Shown here one piece after another: positions 26,532 to 40,418 of a stretch of 64,000 nucleotides of DNA. The position numbers were made by a program, and so were the translations under genes. Source of the stretch: Alcanivorax limicola (GTDB lineage: Bacteria; Pseudomonadota; Gammaproteobacteria; Pseudomonadales; Alcanivoracaceae). Where the stretch lies: positions 186,001 to 250,000 of the forward strand of contig NZ_JAIOUB010000003.1 in assembly GCF_019931215.1 (NCBI RefSeq), given 5' to 3'. Every line of letters starts with the position of its first letter. Position 1 is the stretch's first letter. The notes below the pieces were generated by a model. That model worked only from the letters and a program-made list of their open reading frames with translations. It searched no databases and had not been told where the DNA came from.

Positions 26532-27485
26532 ATGACGCAAACGCAGCAGTACGCACACCAGCCGGTAATGCTGGAGGAGGTGCTGGAGTTGTTGCCTACC
26601 CGGACCAACGGCTTTTATGTCGACGGCACCTTCGGGCGCGGCGGCCACAGCCGTGCCCTGCTGGCACAGCTCGGTCCTGATGCGCGTCTGATCGGCATTG
26701 ATCGTGATCCGCAAGCGGTGGCAACCGGCGCACAGCTGGCTGCGGAAGATGCGCGTTTCAGCATTCATGCCGGTCGCTTTGATTGCCTGGCGGAGGTCGT
26801 CGCGCAGGCGGGCCGGCCGCTGGACGGATTGCTGCTGGATCTGGGGGTGTCTTCTCCGCAACTGGATGATCCGTCACGCGGCTTCAGCTTCATGCGTGAC
26901 GGGCCGCTGGATATGCGCATGGACCCGACCTCGGATGAAAGCGCCGCCGAGTGGCTGGCGCGGGCCGAGCAGGAAGATATCGCCAATGTGCTCTACCGCT
27001 ATGGCGAAGAGCGCCGCTCGCGCGCCATCGCACGCAAGATCTGCGAAACACGTGAAGCGCAGCCGCTGCGTACCACAACGCAGCTGGCGGCATTGATTGA
27101 AGGGGTGCTGGGCCGCGGGCAACCGGGCAAGCACCCGGCGACGCGCAGCTTTCAGGCCATCCGGATTCATATCAATCAGGAACTGGCGGCCCTTGAGGCA
27201 GTGCTGGATCAGGCGTTGGCCAGCCTGGCGCCGGGCGGCCGTCTGGTGGTGATCAGTTTTCATTCGCTGGAAGACCGGCTGGTGAAGCTGTTCTTGCGTG
27301 ATGCGGCCGGGCGCACACCGCAGCCCCGTGGTTTGCCGGTGCCGGCACCGCCGGTGTTGCTGAAGCCGGTGGGCAAGGCGCGCCAGGCCAGTGATGCGGA
27401 AGTGGCGGTGAATGCGCGCTCGCGCAGTGCGGTGCTGCGAGCGGCCGAGAAAGTGGGCGCGGAGTCCGGGAAGGTGCCGTCGTGA
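26532..27485 (+). CDS. rsmH: 16S rRNA N4-methyltransferase of C1402
   Basis: 317 residues, SAM-dependent. Motifs: HQPVMLEEVLELL at the N-terminus, SAM-binding GTFGRGGHSRALL (about 36-48), LLLDLGVSSPQLDD, and VISFHSLEDRLVKLF near 240-255. It adds the base methyl to C1402, partnering RsmI. Its stop overlaps the ftsL start by GTGA. Confidence 0.97.
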   Translation: MTQTQQYAHQPVMLEEVLELLPTRTNGFYVDGTFGRGGHSRALLAQLGPDARLIGIDRDPQAVATGAQLAAEDARFSIHAGRFDCLAEVVAQAGRPLDGLLLDLGVSSPQLDDPSRGFSFMRDGPLDMRMDPTSDESAAEWLARAEQEDIANVLYRYGEERRSRAIARKICETREAQPLRTTTQLAALIEGVLGRGQPGKHPATRSFQAIRIHINQELAALEAVLDQALASLAPGGRLVVISFHSLEDRLVKLFLRDAAGRTPQPRGLPVPAPPVLLKPVGKARQASDAEVAVNARSRSAVLRAAEKVGAESGKVPS

Positions 27486-27781
27486 AGGGCGCTGCGGCCT
27501 CCTCAGCGCCAGCGCGCGGCAAGGTGCTGCTGGTACTGGCGTTGACGGTGGCCCTGGTGGGGTCGGCACTGTCTGTGAGCTACAGCGTGCACCAGGCCCG
27601 CAAACTCACGGCGGCGTCGCAGCAATTGCAGCGTGAGCATGACCGGTTGCACACGGAATGGGGGCAGCTGCTCCTGGAACAGAGTACCTGGGGTTCTTAC
27701 GCCCGCGTGGAAAGCGTGGCGCGGGAACAACTGAACATGAAACAGCCCACGGGCAACGAGCGAGTGGTGGTAAGGCCATGA
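27482..27781 (+). CDS. ftsL: Cell division protein FtsL
   Basis: 99 residues, GTG start overlapping rsmH by 4 nt. Short cytoplasmic tail, one transmembrane helix (about 14-33, LLVLALTVALVGSALSVSYS) and a periplasmic leucine-zipper-like coil (about 35-75). With FtsB and FtsQ it gates activation of FtsWI at the septum. Primary sequence is weakly conserved; size, topology and position make the call. Confidence 0.92.
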   Translation: MKGAAASSAPARGKVLLVLALTVALVGSALSVSYSVHQARKLTAASQQLQREHDRLHTEWGQLLLEQSTWGSYARVESVAREQLNMKQPTGNERVVVRP

Positions 27782-29523
27782 CGGCACGGCGCAAGACACA
27801 GCAGCCTCACAGCCCCCGGCGACTTTATGTCGTCATGACGGTGCTGGGCCTGTGTGTGCTTGCGCTGGGCTGGCGTGCGGTAGATCTGCACGTGGGGCAG
27901 CATGAGTACCTGTCCCGCCAGGGCGATCTGCGCAATCTGCGCATCGAGCCGCTGGCGGCGCATCGCGGCGTGATCACGGATCGCGAAGGGCGTCCGCTGG
28001 CGGTCAGCACTCCGGTGACTACCTTGTGGGCCAATCCCCGCGAAGTGCTGGCAGCTCGGGAAACCTGGACACGCCTGCGCGACAATCCGGTGCTCAATAG
28101 CCGCACACTGGCCGCACGGGTCGAGCCTTTCAGTAATCGCGAATTCATTTACCTCGCTCGCCACCTTGCGCCGGAAGATGCCGAGCAGGTGCTGGCGCTG
28201 CGCGTGCCCGGTATTTATTCGCTGACGGAATACCGCCGCTACTATCCGGCCGGTGAAGTGGCCAGCCATCTGGTGGGCTTCACCAATATCGACGAAGTCG
28301 GTCAGGAAGGCATCGAGCTGGCGATGGAGTCGCGGTTGCGTGGCCAGCCGGGCCGCAAAAAAGTCGTGCGCGACCTGCACGGCCGGGTGATTCAGGATAT
28401 CGAAGTGCTGCAGGATGCCAGCCCGGGACAGGATGTTGTGTTGAGCATCGACCTGCGCCTGCAGTATCTGGCCTACCGTGAACTGATGAGCACCGTGACG
28501 CGACATCGGGCCGCCGGGGGCAGTGCGGTGGTGCTGGATGCCCGCACCGGTGAAGTGCTGGCGATGGTGAACCAGCCTGGCTATAACCCGAACAATCGCA
28601 GCGGCGTCAGCGTCGCCGCGTTGCGTAATCGGGCGGTGACGGACGTGTTCGAGCCGGGCTCCACCCTCAAGCCGTTCACCGTTGCGGCGGCGCTGGAGAG
28701 CGGTATGGTGACGCCGACCACCAGTATCGATACGCGCCCCGGCACCATGCGTGTGGCCAACAAGACCATTCGCGATCACCGCAATTACGGCGTCATTGAT
28801 GTCGCCACCGTGTTGACCAAATCCTCCAACGTCGGCACCACCAAATTGTCCCTGGCGATGGACGACCAGTTGCTGCCGGGCTTCCTGGAGCAGGTCGGCC
28901 TGGGTGTCAGAACCGGCGTTGTGTTCCCCGGTGAAAGCGTCGGCATGTTGCCGATTCGGCAGCGCTGGCGCGATATCGAAAAAGCGTCCCTGTCTTACGG
29001 CTACGGCGTGTCGGTCACTGCGCTGCAACTGGCCCGCTCCTACGCGGTGATGGCCAACGAAGGGCGCCGTTTGCCGGTGACACTGCAGCGCCTTGATGCG
29101 AAACAGATTGCGGACAATGAGCGTTTCGCCGAGCAGGTCATCAGCCCGGGGTACGCCCGCGCGCTGGTGGACATGATGGAAACGGTGGTCAGCGAAGAGG
29201 GCACCGCGCGTCGCGCTGGCGTGCCCGGCTATCGTGTGGCGGGCAAGACCGGCACGGTGCACAAACTGATGGCCACCGGTTACGCGGATGATCGTTATGT
29301 CGCGCTGTTCGCCGGCGTGGCACCGGCGGAAGATCCGCGCTTCGTGACGGTGGTGGTGGTTGATGATCCGCGTGGTCAGGATTATTTCGGTGGCCTGGTC
29401 GCGGCGCCCGCATTTGCCAACATCATGGCCGGCGTGCTGCGCACGCTGGATATCGAACCACCGGAAGACTTGTTGCCCCCGGCGATCTACGCCGGCGGCC
29501 GCAGCGGGGAGGGGCGCATATGA
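27778..29523 (+). CDS. ftsI: Septal transpeptidase PBP3 (FtsI)
   Basis: 581 residues from the ATG at 27778 that overlaps the ftsL stop (ATGA); a longer in-frame start lies inside ftsL and is rejected. Transmembrane helix about 15-33, pedestal domain, then the class B transpeptidase domain with Ser295 (EPGSTLKPF), SSN at 349-351 and KTG at 490-492. It cross-links septal peptidoglycan with its glycosyltransferase partner FtsW. Target of beta-lactams such as aztreonam. Confidence 0.98.
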   Translation: MTARRKTQQPHSPRRLYVVMTVLGLCVLALGWRAVDLHVGQHEYLSRQGDLRNLRIEPLAAHRGVITDREGRPLAVSTPVTTLWANPREVLAARETWTRLRDNPVLNSRTLAARVEPFSNREFIYLARHLAPEDAEQVLALRVPGIYSLTEYRRYYPAGEVASHLVGFTNIDEVGQEGIELAMESRLRGQPGRKKVVRDLHGRVIQDIEVLQDASPGQDVVLSIDLRLQYLAYRELMSTVTRHRAAGGSAVVLDARTGEVLAMVNQPGYNPNNRSGVSVAALRNRAVTDVFEPGSTLKPFTVAAALESGMVTPTTSIDTRPGTMRVANKTIRDHRNYGVIDVATVLTKSSNVGTTKLSLAMDDQLLPGFLEQVGLGVRTGVVFPGESVGMLPIRQRWRDIEKASLSYGYGVSVTALQLARSYAVMANEGRRLPVTLQRLDAKQIADNERFAEQVISPGYARALVDMMETVVSEEGTARRAGVPGYRVAGKTGTVHKLMATGYADDRYVALFAGVAPAEDPRFVTVVVVDDPRGQDYFGGLVAAPAFANIMAGVLRTLDIEPPEDLLPPAIYAGGRSGEGRI

Positions 29524-31028
29524 GCCTGCCGCTGCACCAGCTTCTGGATCAGTTTCTCCCCGACGTAACGCTGCCTCCGCATCTGGCAGCGTTACCGGTT
29601 AATGCGCTGTGCCTGGACAGCCGCAAGGTGTCCGCAGGTGATACGTTTGTGGCGCTTGCCGGGCAGGATCACGACGGCCGCGCCTACATGGCGGATGCCG
29701 TTCGCGCGGGCGCCACACTGGTGCTGGCCGAGGGGGAGCAGGGTGATGTGTCTCCGTCCGGCTTGCAGGACGTCCCGGTCGTCACCGTACCGGCGCTGCG
29801 TCACCAGCTGGGGTATCTGGCGGCGCGCCTGCACGGCGAGCCGGGCCGGGCCATGACGGTGATCGGCATTACCGGCACCAACGGCAAGACCAGCACCACC
29901 TGGTTCCTGGCGGATGCGTTGAATGCGGCCGGCCATGCCAGTGCATTGATCGGCACCCTGGGCGTGCGCTTCAAGGATCTGATGGAAGACCTGGGCCACA
30001 CCACGCCGGACCCGATCAGTCTGCAACGCACGCTGGCGGCATGCCGTGATCGCGGTGCGCGCTCGGTGGTGATGGAAGTGTCCTCCCACGCGCTGGATCA
30101 GGGGCGCCTCAATGGCACCCCGGTTGCCGTGGCGGTATTCACCAATCTGAGCCGTGATCATCTGGACTACCACGGCGACATGGATCGCTATTTCGAAGCC
30201 AAGGCGCGCCTGTTTGCCGATCCGGCGCTGAGTCTGGCGGTGATCAATCTGGATGATGCGGCGGGCCGGCATTTGCGTGCGCGCCTGCCGGCCCGTTTGC
30301 CCTGCATCACCTTCGGTGATCATGCGGAGGCGCTGGTGCGTTGCACCGACCTCTCCACCCATGCGGCGGGTATGTCGTTTGTCCTCGCCGTGGCGGGTGA
30401 GGCCATCACGGTGCGGGTACCGCTGTACGGTCGCTTCAATCTGGAAAATCTCATGGCGGTGGCCGCTGTGCTGTACGGCATGGGTCTGGATGCCGAGGCC
30501 ATCGCCCGTGGCCTGAATGCCGTGACGCCGGTGCCGGGTCGCATGCAGCCCGTGCAGCTGGCCGACGCGACGACGCAGGCGAAACCGCCGGTGGTGCTGG
30601 TGGATTATGCCCACACCCCTGACGGTCTTGAGAAAGCCTTGAGCGCAGTGCGCGCCCATTTCAGCGGTGCGCTGCACTGCGTGGTGGGATGCGGTGGCAA
30701 TCGCGATACCGGCAAGCGTGCCGAGATGGCCGCTATCGCCGAGCGCATGGCGGATCACCGTGTCTTTACCAGCGACAACCCGCGCTTCGAGGCGCCGGAA
30801 AAAATTCTGGCTGACATGCAGGCGGGGCTGACGGATCAGGCTGCTGCACAGGTCATTGTTGATCGCGCTGAGGCGATCAATCAGGCCATTCGGCAGGCGG
30901 GCAGTGATGACGTGGTGCTGATCGCCGGGAAAGGCCATGAAACGTATCAGGACATCTGTGGTCATCGTTACCCGCAAGACGACCGTGAACTGGCGCTTGC
31001 GGCGTTGACTGCCTGGAGGCCGCTATGA
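29520..31028 (+). CDS. murE: UDP-MurNAc-tripeptide ligase, meso-DAP adding (MurE)
   Basis: 502 residues. ATP-binding loop GITGTNGKTSTTWFL (about 114-128), central-domain VSSHALDQGRL, and the C-terminal substrate motif DNPRFEAP (about 420-427), whose DNPR signature indicates meso-diaminopimelate rather than lysine. It adds the third residue of the stem peptide. ATGA overlaps with both ftsI and murF. Confidence 0.98.
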   Translation: MSLPLHQLLDQFLPDVTLPPHLAALPVNALCLDSRKVSAGDTFVALAGQDHDGRAYMADAVRAGATLVLAEGEQGDVSPSGLQDVPVVTVPALRHQLGYLAARLHGEPGRAMTVIGITGTNGKTSTTWFLADALNAAGHASALIGTLGVRFKDLMEDLGHTTPDPISLQRTLAACRDRGARSVVMEVSSHALDQGRLNGTPVAVAVFTNLSRDHLDYHGDMDRYFEAKARLFADPALSLAVINLDDAAGRHLRARLPARLPCITFGDHAEALVRCTDLSTHAAGMSFVLAVAGEAITVRVPLYGRFNLENLMAVAAVLYGMGLDAEAIARGLNAVTPVPGRMQPVQLADATTQAKPPVVLVDYAHTPDGLEKALSAVRAHFSGALHCVVGCGGNRDTGKRAEMAAIAERMADHRVFTSDNPRFEAPEKILADMQAGLTDQAAAQVIVDRAEAINQAIRQAGSDDVVLIAGKGHETYQDICGHRYPQDDRELALAALTAWRPL

Positions 31029-32407
31029 GCGCAGATGCCATGACTACCACGATGACCCTTTCCGCCGTTGCCGCGCTGACCCACGGCCACCGCGTGGGTG
31101 CTGAGCAATCTTTCCAGCGTGTCAGTACGGATACCCGCAGCATCGCGCCGGGTGATCTGTTCGTGGCACTGCGCGGCGAGCGCTTTGATGCCCACGATTA
31201 TCTCGAGCAGGCCGCCAGTGCCGGTGCCTGTGCCGCCGTTGTGGAACGCCCGACCACCGCCTTCGCCGACTACGTGCAGGTGGCGGACAGCCGCCGTGCG
31301 CTGGGCGAACTCGCCGCAGGCTGGGCTGACCGCCATGCGCTGACACGCGTCGCCGTCACCGGCAACGCGGGCAAGACCACCGTCAAGGAAATGATCGCGG
31401 TGATGCTGGGTGAAGGCACGCTGGCGACACGCGGCAATCTCAATAACGACATTGGTGTGCCGCTGACGTTGCTGTCGCTGAAGCCGGAACACCGCTACGG
31501 GGTGTTCGAGCTGGGTGCCAATGCGCCGGGCGAAATCGCCTGGACCAGCAGCCTGGTCAAGGCGCAGGTCGGTTTGATCACCAATGTCACCGGTGCCCAT
31601 CTTGAAGGCTTCGGTACCTTGCAGGGCATTGCCGATGCCAAGGCAGAATTATTCGCCGGGCTTGCCGACGGGGCCACCGCCATCATCAATCTGGATGACA
31701 GTTTTGCGCCTTACTTTACCGAGCAGGCTGTGGCAGCGGGCTTGCGCATCTGTCGAGTCGGGCAGGCAGAAAATGCCGGCGACGACGCGGACTTTATTGC
31801 CAGCGATGTCCATGCCGATGAGGCGGGCGTCAGCTTTCAGCTTTATCACGGTGGCGAGCAATGGCCGGTGCGTGTGCCGTTGCCGGGGCGCCATCAGGTC
31901 AGCAATGCCTTGCTCGCCATCGCGGCGGTAGTTGCCTGTGGTGAAGGGCTGGGGTCAGCGCTTCAGCGTCTGGCGCAGCTGCAGCCGGTGCCCGGGCGCA
32001 TGAATCGCGGTGCTTGCCTCGGCGGCACCTTGATTGACGACAGCTATAACGCCAACCCGGGATCGGTCCGTGTGGCCATCGAGTTGCTGGCCACCTGTCC
32101 TGCTCCTCGCGTGCTGGTGCTGGGCGATCTGGGAGAGCTGGGCGTGCAGGCCACCGATATTCATACCAGCCTCGGCGTTGCGGCGCGCGAAGCCGGGCTG
32201 GATGCGCTGGTGACCGTCGGGGGGCTGGCAGCATCCGCTGCGGCCGGTTTCGGTCACGGTGCCATATCAGTGACATCACACGACGCGGCGGCGCAGGAAG
32301 CGCAACCGGTATTGGCGGCTGGCGGAACAGTGCTCGTCAAAGGGTCACGCAGTGCGCGCATGGATGTAGTGGTTGCAGCGTTGCGGGCAATGGGGGAGAC
32401 GAACTGA
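31025..32407 (+). CDS. murF: UDP-MurNAc-pentapeptide synthetase (MurF)
   Basis: 460 residues. ATP loop [15 protein letters not shown] (about 114-128), [23 protein letters not shown], and C-terminal [11 protein letters not shown]. It ligates D-Ala-D-Ala to the UDP-MurNAc-tripeptide in the cytoplasm. Starts by ATGA overlap with murE and ends with a 1-nt overlap (TGATG) with mraY. Confidence 0.97.
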   Translation: MSADAMTTTMTLSAVAALTHGHRVGAEQSFQRVSTDTRSIAPGDLFVALRGERFDAHDYLEQAASAGACAAVVERPTTAFADYVQVADSRRALGELAAGWADRHALTRVAVTGNAGKTTVKEMIAVMLGEGTLATRGNLNNDIGVPLTLLSLKPEHRYGVFELGANAPGEIAWTSSLVKAQVGLITNVTGAHLEGFGTLQGIADAKAELFAGLADGATAIINLDDSFAPYFTEQAVAAGLRICRVGQAENAGDDADFIASDVHADEAGVSFQLYHGGEQWPVRVPLPGRHQVSNALLAIAAVVACGEGLGSALQRLAQLQPVPGRMNRGACLGGTLIDDSYNANPGSVRVAIELLATCPAPRVLVLGDLGELGVQATDIHTSLGVAAREAGLDALVTVGGLAASAAAGFGHGAISVTSHDAAAQEAQPVLAAGGTVLVKGSRSARMDVVVAALRAMGETN

Positions 32408-33489
32408 TGCTGCTGTGGGTAGCGGAACGACTGGCAGAATTACATCCCGGGTTTCTGGTGCTGCAATACCAGACCCTGCGGGCCATTCTCAGTGTGCTGA
32501 CTGCGCTGATCATCTGCTTTGTGGTCGGGCCGACCATGATTCGCAAACTGAACCAGTACCAGGTCGGGCAGGCAATTCGTGATGACGGTCCCAAGAGCCA
32601 TCTGAGCAAGGCCGGCACGCCGACCATGGGCGGCGCATTGATTCTGGTGTCCATCGCTTTCTCCACGCTGTTGTGGGCCGACCTGGGCAATCGCTTTGTC
32701 TGGATCACCCTGGGCGTGCTGGTCATTTTCGGCGCGGTGGGCTGGGTCGATGACTGGCGCAAGGTTGTGGAAAAAAATCCGCGGGGCTTGCCCGCACGCT
32801 GGAAATACCTGTGGCAATCCGTGGGCGCGCTGGCAGCGGCCTGCGCCCTGTACTTTACCGCGCAGTCGCCGGTGGAAACGCAGTTGATCGTGCCCTTCTT
32901 CAAGGATGTGGCCATCAACCTCGGCCTGTTCTATCTGGTGCTGACCTATTTCGTCATCAACGGCACCAGCAATGCGGTCAATCTCACTGATGGCCTGGAT
33001 GGTCTGGCCATCATGCCGACCGTCCTGGTGGCCGGCGCCCTGGGCGTCTTCGCCTATGTCAGCGGGCATGCCGAGTTTGCCAACTATCTGCATATCCCGT
33101 TTGTGGCGGGCAGTGGTGAGCTGGTGGTGATTTGCGCGGCCATCTGTGGCGCCGGGTTGGGCTTCCTGTGGTTCAACGCCTATCCCGCTCAGGTGTTCAT
33201 GGGCGATGTGGGCGCGCTGTCCCTGGGCGCGGTGCTGGGTGTCATGGCGGTGATCGTGCGCCAGGAAATCGTGCTGTTCATCATGGGCGGCGTGTTCGTG
33301 ATGGAAACCGTCTCGGTGATGTTGCAGGTGGCGTCCTACAAATTGACCGGGCGCCGCATTTTCCGCATGGCACCGATTCATCACCACTTTGAACTCAAGG
33401 GCTGGCCGGAGCCCAAGATTATTGTCCGGTTCTGGATCATTACGGTGATTCTGGTTTTGGTGGGTCTCGCGACCCTGAAGATTCGTTGA
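32407..33489 (+). CDS. mraY: Phospho-MurNAc-pentapeptide translocase (lipid I synthase)
   Basis: 360 residues, ten predicted transmembrane helices. Signature motifs: [18 protein letters not shown] (about 59-76), GWVDDWRK with the Mg-binding Asp pair, [22 protein letters not shown] and the His-rich [14 protein letters not shown] near the C-terminus. It transfers phospho-MurNAc-pentapeptide to undecaprenyl phosphate in the inner membrane. Confidence 0.98.
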   Translation: MLLWVAERLAELHPGFLVLQYQTLRAILSVLTALIICFVVGPTMIRKLNQYQVGQAIRDDGPKSHLSKAGTPTMGGALILVSIAFSTLLWADLGNRFVWITLGVLVIFGAVGWVDDWRKVVEKNPRGLPARWKYLWQSVGALAAACALYFTAQSPVETQLIVPFFKDVAINLGLFYLVLTYFVINGTSNAVNLTDGLDGLAIMPTVLVAGALGVFAYVSGHAEFANYLHIPFVAGSGELVVICAAICGAGLGFLWFNAYPAQVFMGDVGALSLGAVLGVMAVIVRQEIVLFIMGGVFVMETVSVMLQVASYKLTGRRIFRMAPIHHHFELKGWPEPKIIVRFWIITVILVLVGLATLKIR

Positions 33490-33511
33490 TTGAAGGCGGC
33501 ATGACGACGCA

Positions 33512-34840
33512 ATGAGTAACGAAGCGTTCGATCTGGTCATTGGTCTGGGCATCACGGGCAAAGCCTGTGTCCGCTATCTGGCGGCGCAGGGGATGCCGGT
33601 GCGTGTGCTGGATACCCGTGCCCAGCCGCCGGGGCTGGATGCCTGGCGCGCCGAATTTCCGGATCTGCCACTGCACACCGGTGGCTGGCGCGAAGACTGG
33701 ATGGGTGCTGCCCGCCGTCTGATCGTGAGCCCCGGCATTGCCATTGGTACGCCGGAAATTGCCCGTCTGATTGCAGAGGGCAAGGAAGTGGTCGGCGACA
33801 TCGAACTGTTTGCCCGCGCTGCCAGCGTACCGGTTGCCGCGATTACCGGCTCCAACGCCAAGAGCACCGTCACCATGCTGCTCGGCGATATGGCCCATGC
33901 CGCATCCCGTCAGGCGCTGGTGGGTGGCAATCTGGGCACGCCCGCGCTGGAACTGCTGGAAGCGGATGCGCATCTGTATGTGCTGGAGCTGTCCAGCTTC
34001 CAGTTGGAAACAACCTTCAGCCTGGGCGCGCAAGCGGCCGTAATTCTCAATGTCTCTGAAGATCACATGGATCGCTACCACAGGCTGAGCGATTACATTG
34101 CGGCCAAGCAGCGCATTTACGACGGCTGTGAAGTCGCCGTCTGGAATCGCGATGATGAGGCAACGCGTCCGCAGGGCCCGGTGCCCCGCGACATCACGTT
34201 CGGCAGCCACGAGCAATCCGATTACCGGCTGGACGCGGCACGCCAGATGCTGATGTGTCGCGGTGTGGATCTGTTGCCGGCCAGCGCGCTGGCCATGCGC
34301 GGCAATCACAATGCACTGAATGTGCTGGCGGCACTGGCCATGGCCGAAGCGCTGGATATTCCCCGCGAACCGGCGCTGGCCGCCGCTGCACGATTTGCCG
34401 GGCTGCCTCACCGTTGCCAACTGGTGGCAGAGCAGGGTGGTGTGCAGTGGTTCAACGATTCCAAAGGCACCAATGTCGGCGCCACGCTGGCGGCGCTGGC
34501 CGGCATCGGCCCGGCGATCACGGGCAAAGTGATTCTTGTCGCTGGCGGGCAGGGTAAAGGGCAGGATTTCTCGCCGCTGGCCGCCGCCGCAGCGCAGCAT
34601 GTGCGCGCTGCGCTGTTGCTGGGTGAAGACGCGGACAAGCTGGCCTCGGTGCTGGATGGCGTGGCATGCGAGCAGGTTGCTGACATGGCGGCTGCGGTGG
34701 CGCGCGCCGCTGCGCTGGCCGAACCGGGTGACGCCGTATTGCTGTCACCGGCCTGTGCCAGTTTCGATATGTACTCCGGGTATGTGGCCCGGGGTGAAGA
34801 TTTCATGCGGCAAGTGCGGGAGGTGACACGTGAGTGCTGA
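33512..34840 (+). CDS. murD: UDP-MurNAc-L-alanine:D-glutamate ligase (MurD)
   Basis: 442 residues. N-terminal UDP-binding domain (LVIGLGITGKACVRYLA), ATP loop ITGSNAKSTVTML, LELSSFQLE, and WFNDSKGTNVGAT. The loop has Ala where E. coli has Gly (GSNAKST against GSNGKST); the Lys-Ser-Thr is intact, so the enzyme is expected to be active. Starts 22 nt after mraY, the widest gap inside the mur block, and overlaps ftsW by 11 nt. Confidence 0.97.
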   Translation: MSNEAFDLVIGLGITGKACVRYLAAQGMPVRVLDTRAQPPGLDAWRAEFPDLPLHTGGWREDWMGAARRLIVSPGIAIGTPEIARLIAEGKEVVGDIELFARAASVPVAAITGSNAKSTVTMLLGDMAHAASRQALVGGNLGTPALELLEADAHLYVLELSSFQLETTFSLGAQAAVILNVSEDHMDRYHRLSDYIAAKQRIYDGCEVAVWNRDDEATRPQGPVPRDITFGSHEQSDYRLDAARQMLMCRGVDLLPASALAMRGNHNALNVLAALAMAEALDIPREPALAAAARFAGLPHRCQLVAEQGGVQWFNDSKGTNVGATLAALAGIGPAITGKVILVAGGQGKGQDFSPLAAAAAQHVRAALLLGEDADKLASVLDGVACEQVADMAAAVARAAALAEPGDAVLLSPACASFDMYSGYVARGEDFMRQVREVTREC

Positions 34841-36029
34841 CGTGCGCGCCGGAACCCCCCGGTTTGCTCTGCCGTTGACGCCACTGCGCCCGTCGCTGGC
34901 ACAGATCGACGTGCCCATGCTGCTGGCCGCACTGGGGCTGGCACTGGTTGGTCTGGTGATGGTGTCGTCCGCCTCCTTGCAGATCGCGGAAACGCGTCTC
35001 GGCGCGCCTTTCTATTTTGCAACACGGCATGCGATTTACCTGGGCATGGGCATCGCCCTGGGTCTGGGTGTGTACATGCTGGTGTCGTTGTCCTGGCTGG
35101 AAAAATTGCGCTTCCTGGCGCTGCCCGCCTCGGTGGCGGTGCTGTTGATGTTGTTCATTCCCGGCTTGGGCCGCGAAGTAAATGGTTCTCTGCGCTGGAT
35201 CAATCTGGCCGGTTTCACCGTGCAGCCCTCCGAGATCGCCAAGCTCGGTTTCGTGATGTATCTGGCGGGCTATATCTCGGTGCGCAAGGCAGAGCTGGAA
35301 AGCACCTGGAAAGCCTTCCTGATGCCACTCGTGGTGTTGGGCATGCTGGCCGTGCTGTTGCTGATGCAGCCGGACTTCGGTGCGGTCATGGTGCTCGGCG
35401 TTGCCGCCATGGGCATGTTGTTCCTTTCCGGTGTGCCGACGCGGCGGTTTCTGCTGCTGGCGTTGTTGCTGAGTTTGCTGGCTGCGCTGATCGCCTTTGC
35501 GCAGCCTTATCGGGTCGCGCGCCTGATGTCGTTCATGGATCCCTGGGCTGATCAGTACGGCAGTGGCTATCAGTTGACCCAGAGCCTGATCGCGTTTGGC
35601 CGGGGCCACTGGTTCGGTGTCGGCATGGGTAACAGCGTGCAAAAACTGTTCTACCTGCCGGAAGCGCATACCGACTTTGTCTACGCGGTACTGGCGGAAG
35701 AGCTCGGGCTGTTTGGCAACCTGTTGTTGATCGCGGCGTTCACCTTGCTGATCAGCCGCATCTTCCTGCTTGGCGCAAAACTGGCGGCGCGTGGTTGGCA
35801 TTATCACTCGCAGCTGGTCTACGGCATTGCCTTGATTTTCAGCACCCAGGTGGTGATCAACCTGGGTGTGAACATGGGTTTGCTGCCCACCAAAGGGCTG
35901 ACGCTTCCGTTCGTCAGCTACGGCGGCAGCAGCTTGCTGATTTCCGCCGTGATGATCGCGCTGGTATTGCGTGCCGGCACGGAACTCAAAGGCTACGAAG
36001 CACGTCAGCGCGGGAGGGTGAGCGGATGA
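34830..36029 (+). CDS. ftsW: Septal peptidoglycan polymerase FtsW
   Basis: 399 residues, GTG start inside the end of murD. SEDS family with about ten transmembrane helices; motifs GLVMVSSASL, GREVNGSLRWINLAGFTVQPSE (in its core the catalytic-loop region), and LTLPFVSYGGSSLL near the C-terminus. It polymerises lipid II at the division site together with FtsI. ATGA overlap with murG. Confidence 0.96.
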   Translation: MSADVRAGTPRFALPLTPLRPSLAQIDVPMLLAALGLALVGLVMVSSASLQIAETRLGAPFYFATRHAIYLGMGIALGLGVYMLVSLSWLEKLRFLALPASVAVLLMLFIPGLGREVNGSLRWINLAGFTVQPSEIAKLGFVMYLAGYISVRKAELESTWKAFLMPLVVLGMLAVLLLMQPDFGAVMVLGVAAMGMLFLSGVPTRRFLLLALLLSLLAALIAFAQPYRVARLMSFMDPWADQYGSGYQLTQSLIAFGRGHWFGVGMGNSVQKLFYLPEAHTDFVYAVLAEELGLFGNLLLIAAFTLLISRIFLLGAKLAARGWHYHSQLVYGIALIFSTQVVINLGVNMGLLPTKGLTLPFVSYGGSSLLISAVMIALVLRAGTELKGYEARQRGRVSG

Positions 36030-37118
36030 GCAACCCGACCGGCAAGACCATTCTGATGATGGCAGGCGGCACGGGCGGCCACGTTTTCCCGGCGCTGGCC
36101 GTGGCAGACGAATTGAGCCGTCGCGGTTATGGCATTCAGTGGCTCGGCGCAGAGCAGGGCATCGAGAACCGTCTGGTGCCAGCTGCGGGCTATCCGCTGC
36201 ACGCCTTGAAAGTACGCGGTGTGCGCAGTGGCGGCCTGCTGCGCAAGTTGCAGATGCCGTTCCTGCTGTTGCGCGCCGTGCTGGCCGCACGACGTATCGT
36301 GCGCGGCACTTCTGCCGTGCTGGCCGTGGGCTTCGGCGGTTTTGCCAGCGGCCCTGGCGGGTTGGCGGCACGCCTGGCGGGCGTGCCACTGCTGGTGCAC
36401 GAACAGAATGCGGTGCCCGGCCTGACCAACCGTGTCTTGTCCCGGCTGGCGCAACAGACGCTGGAAGGTTTCGAAGGCGCGTTTGCCTCCGGTAGCGCAA
36501 CGGCAGTGGGCAATCCGGTGCGGGACAGCATCGTGGCATTGGCGCCGCCAGCACAACGGTATGCCGAGCGCCAGGGCGCGTTGCGCATTCTGGTACTGGG
36601 TGGCAGCCAGGGCGCACTGGCGCTGAACCGTCAGTTGCCCGCAGCGCTGTCCGGATTATTGCAGGCGCAACCGGCGGTGATTCGCCACCAGGCGGGGCGT
36701 GAGCGCACTGCCGAAGCGGCCAGTGCTTACGCCAGCGTGGCGCTGGAAGCCGCCGTTGAAGAATTTATTGGCGATATGGCAGCGGCCTATGCCTGGGCCG
36801 ATCTGGTGATCTGCCGGGCGGGCGCGCTGACGGTATCGGAACTGGCGGCGGCCGGTGTGCCGGCGGTATTCGTACCGCTGCCCACGGCCGCAGACGATCA
36901 CCAGCGTCGTAACGCCGAATGGCTGGCGTCCCAGGGCGCGGCGTTTGTCGTGGCTCAGGATCAGCTCAGTGCGGGGACGCTGGCCGCCTGCCTGCGCCCG
37001 GTGGTGGAAGACGGCGAAATCAGCCGCCCCCGACTGGCGGCCATGGCGGAGAACGCACGCCGGGTAGCGCAACCGAACAGCGCCACACGAGTAGCCGATA
37101 TATGCGAGGAGGTGCTGC

Positions 37119-37126
<8 letters not shown>
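36026..37126 (+). CDS. murG: Lipid II synthase MurG
   Basis: 366 residues from the ATG at 36026, which overlaps the ftsW stop; a longer in-frame reading within ftsW is rejected. GT28 fold: [17 protein letters not shown] at the N-terminus, the second-domain [13 protein letters not shown], and donor-site motifs [20 protein letters not shown] and [11 protein letters not shown]. It adds GlcNAc from UDP-GlcNAc to lipid I at the inner membrane's cytoplasmic face. Overlaps murC by 8 nt. Confidence 0.97.
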
Positions 37127-40414
<3,288 letters not shown>

Positions 40415-40418
40415 AGCC

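Noticed and set aside
33841-33885. Ala in the MurD ATP loop (GSNAKST) as a defect
   Set aside because: The catalytic Lys-Ser-Thr and all other motifs are intact, and I believe the same variant exists in Pseudomonas relatives.
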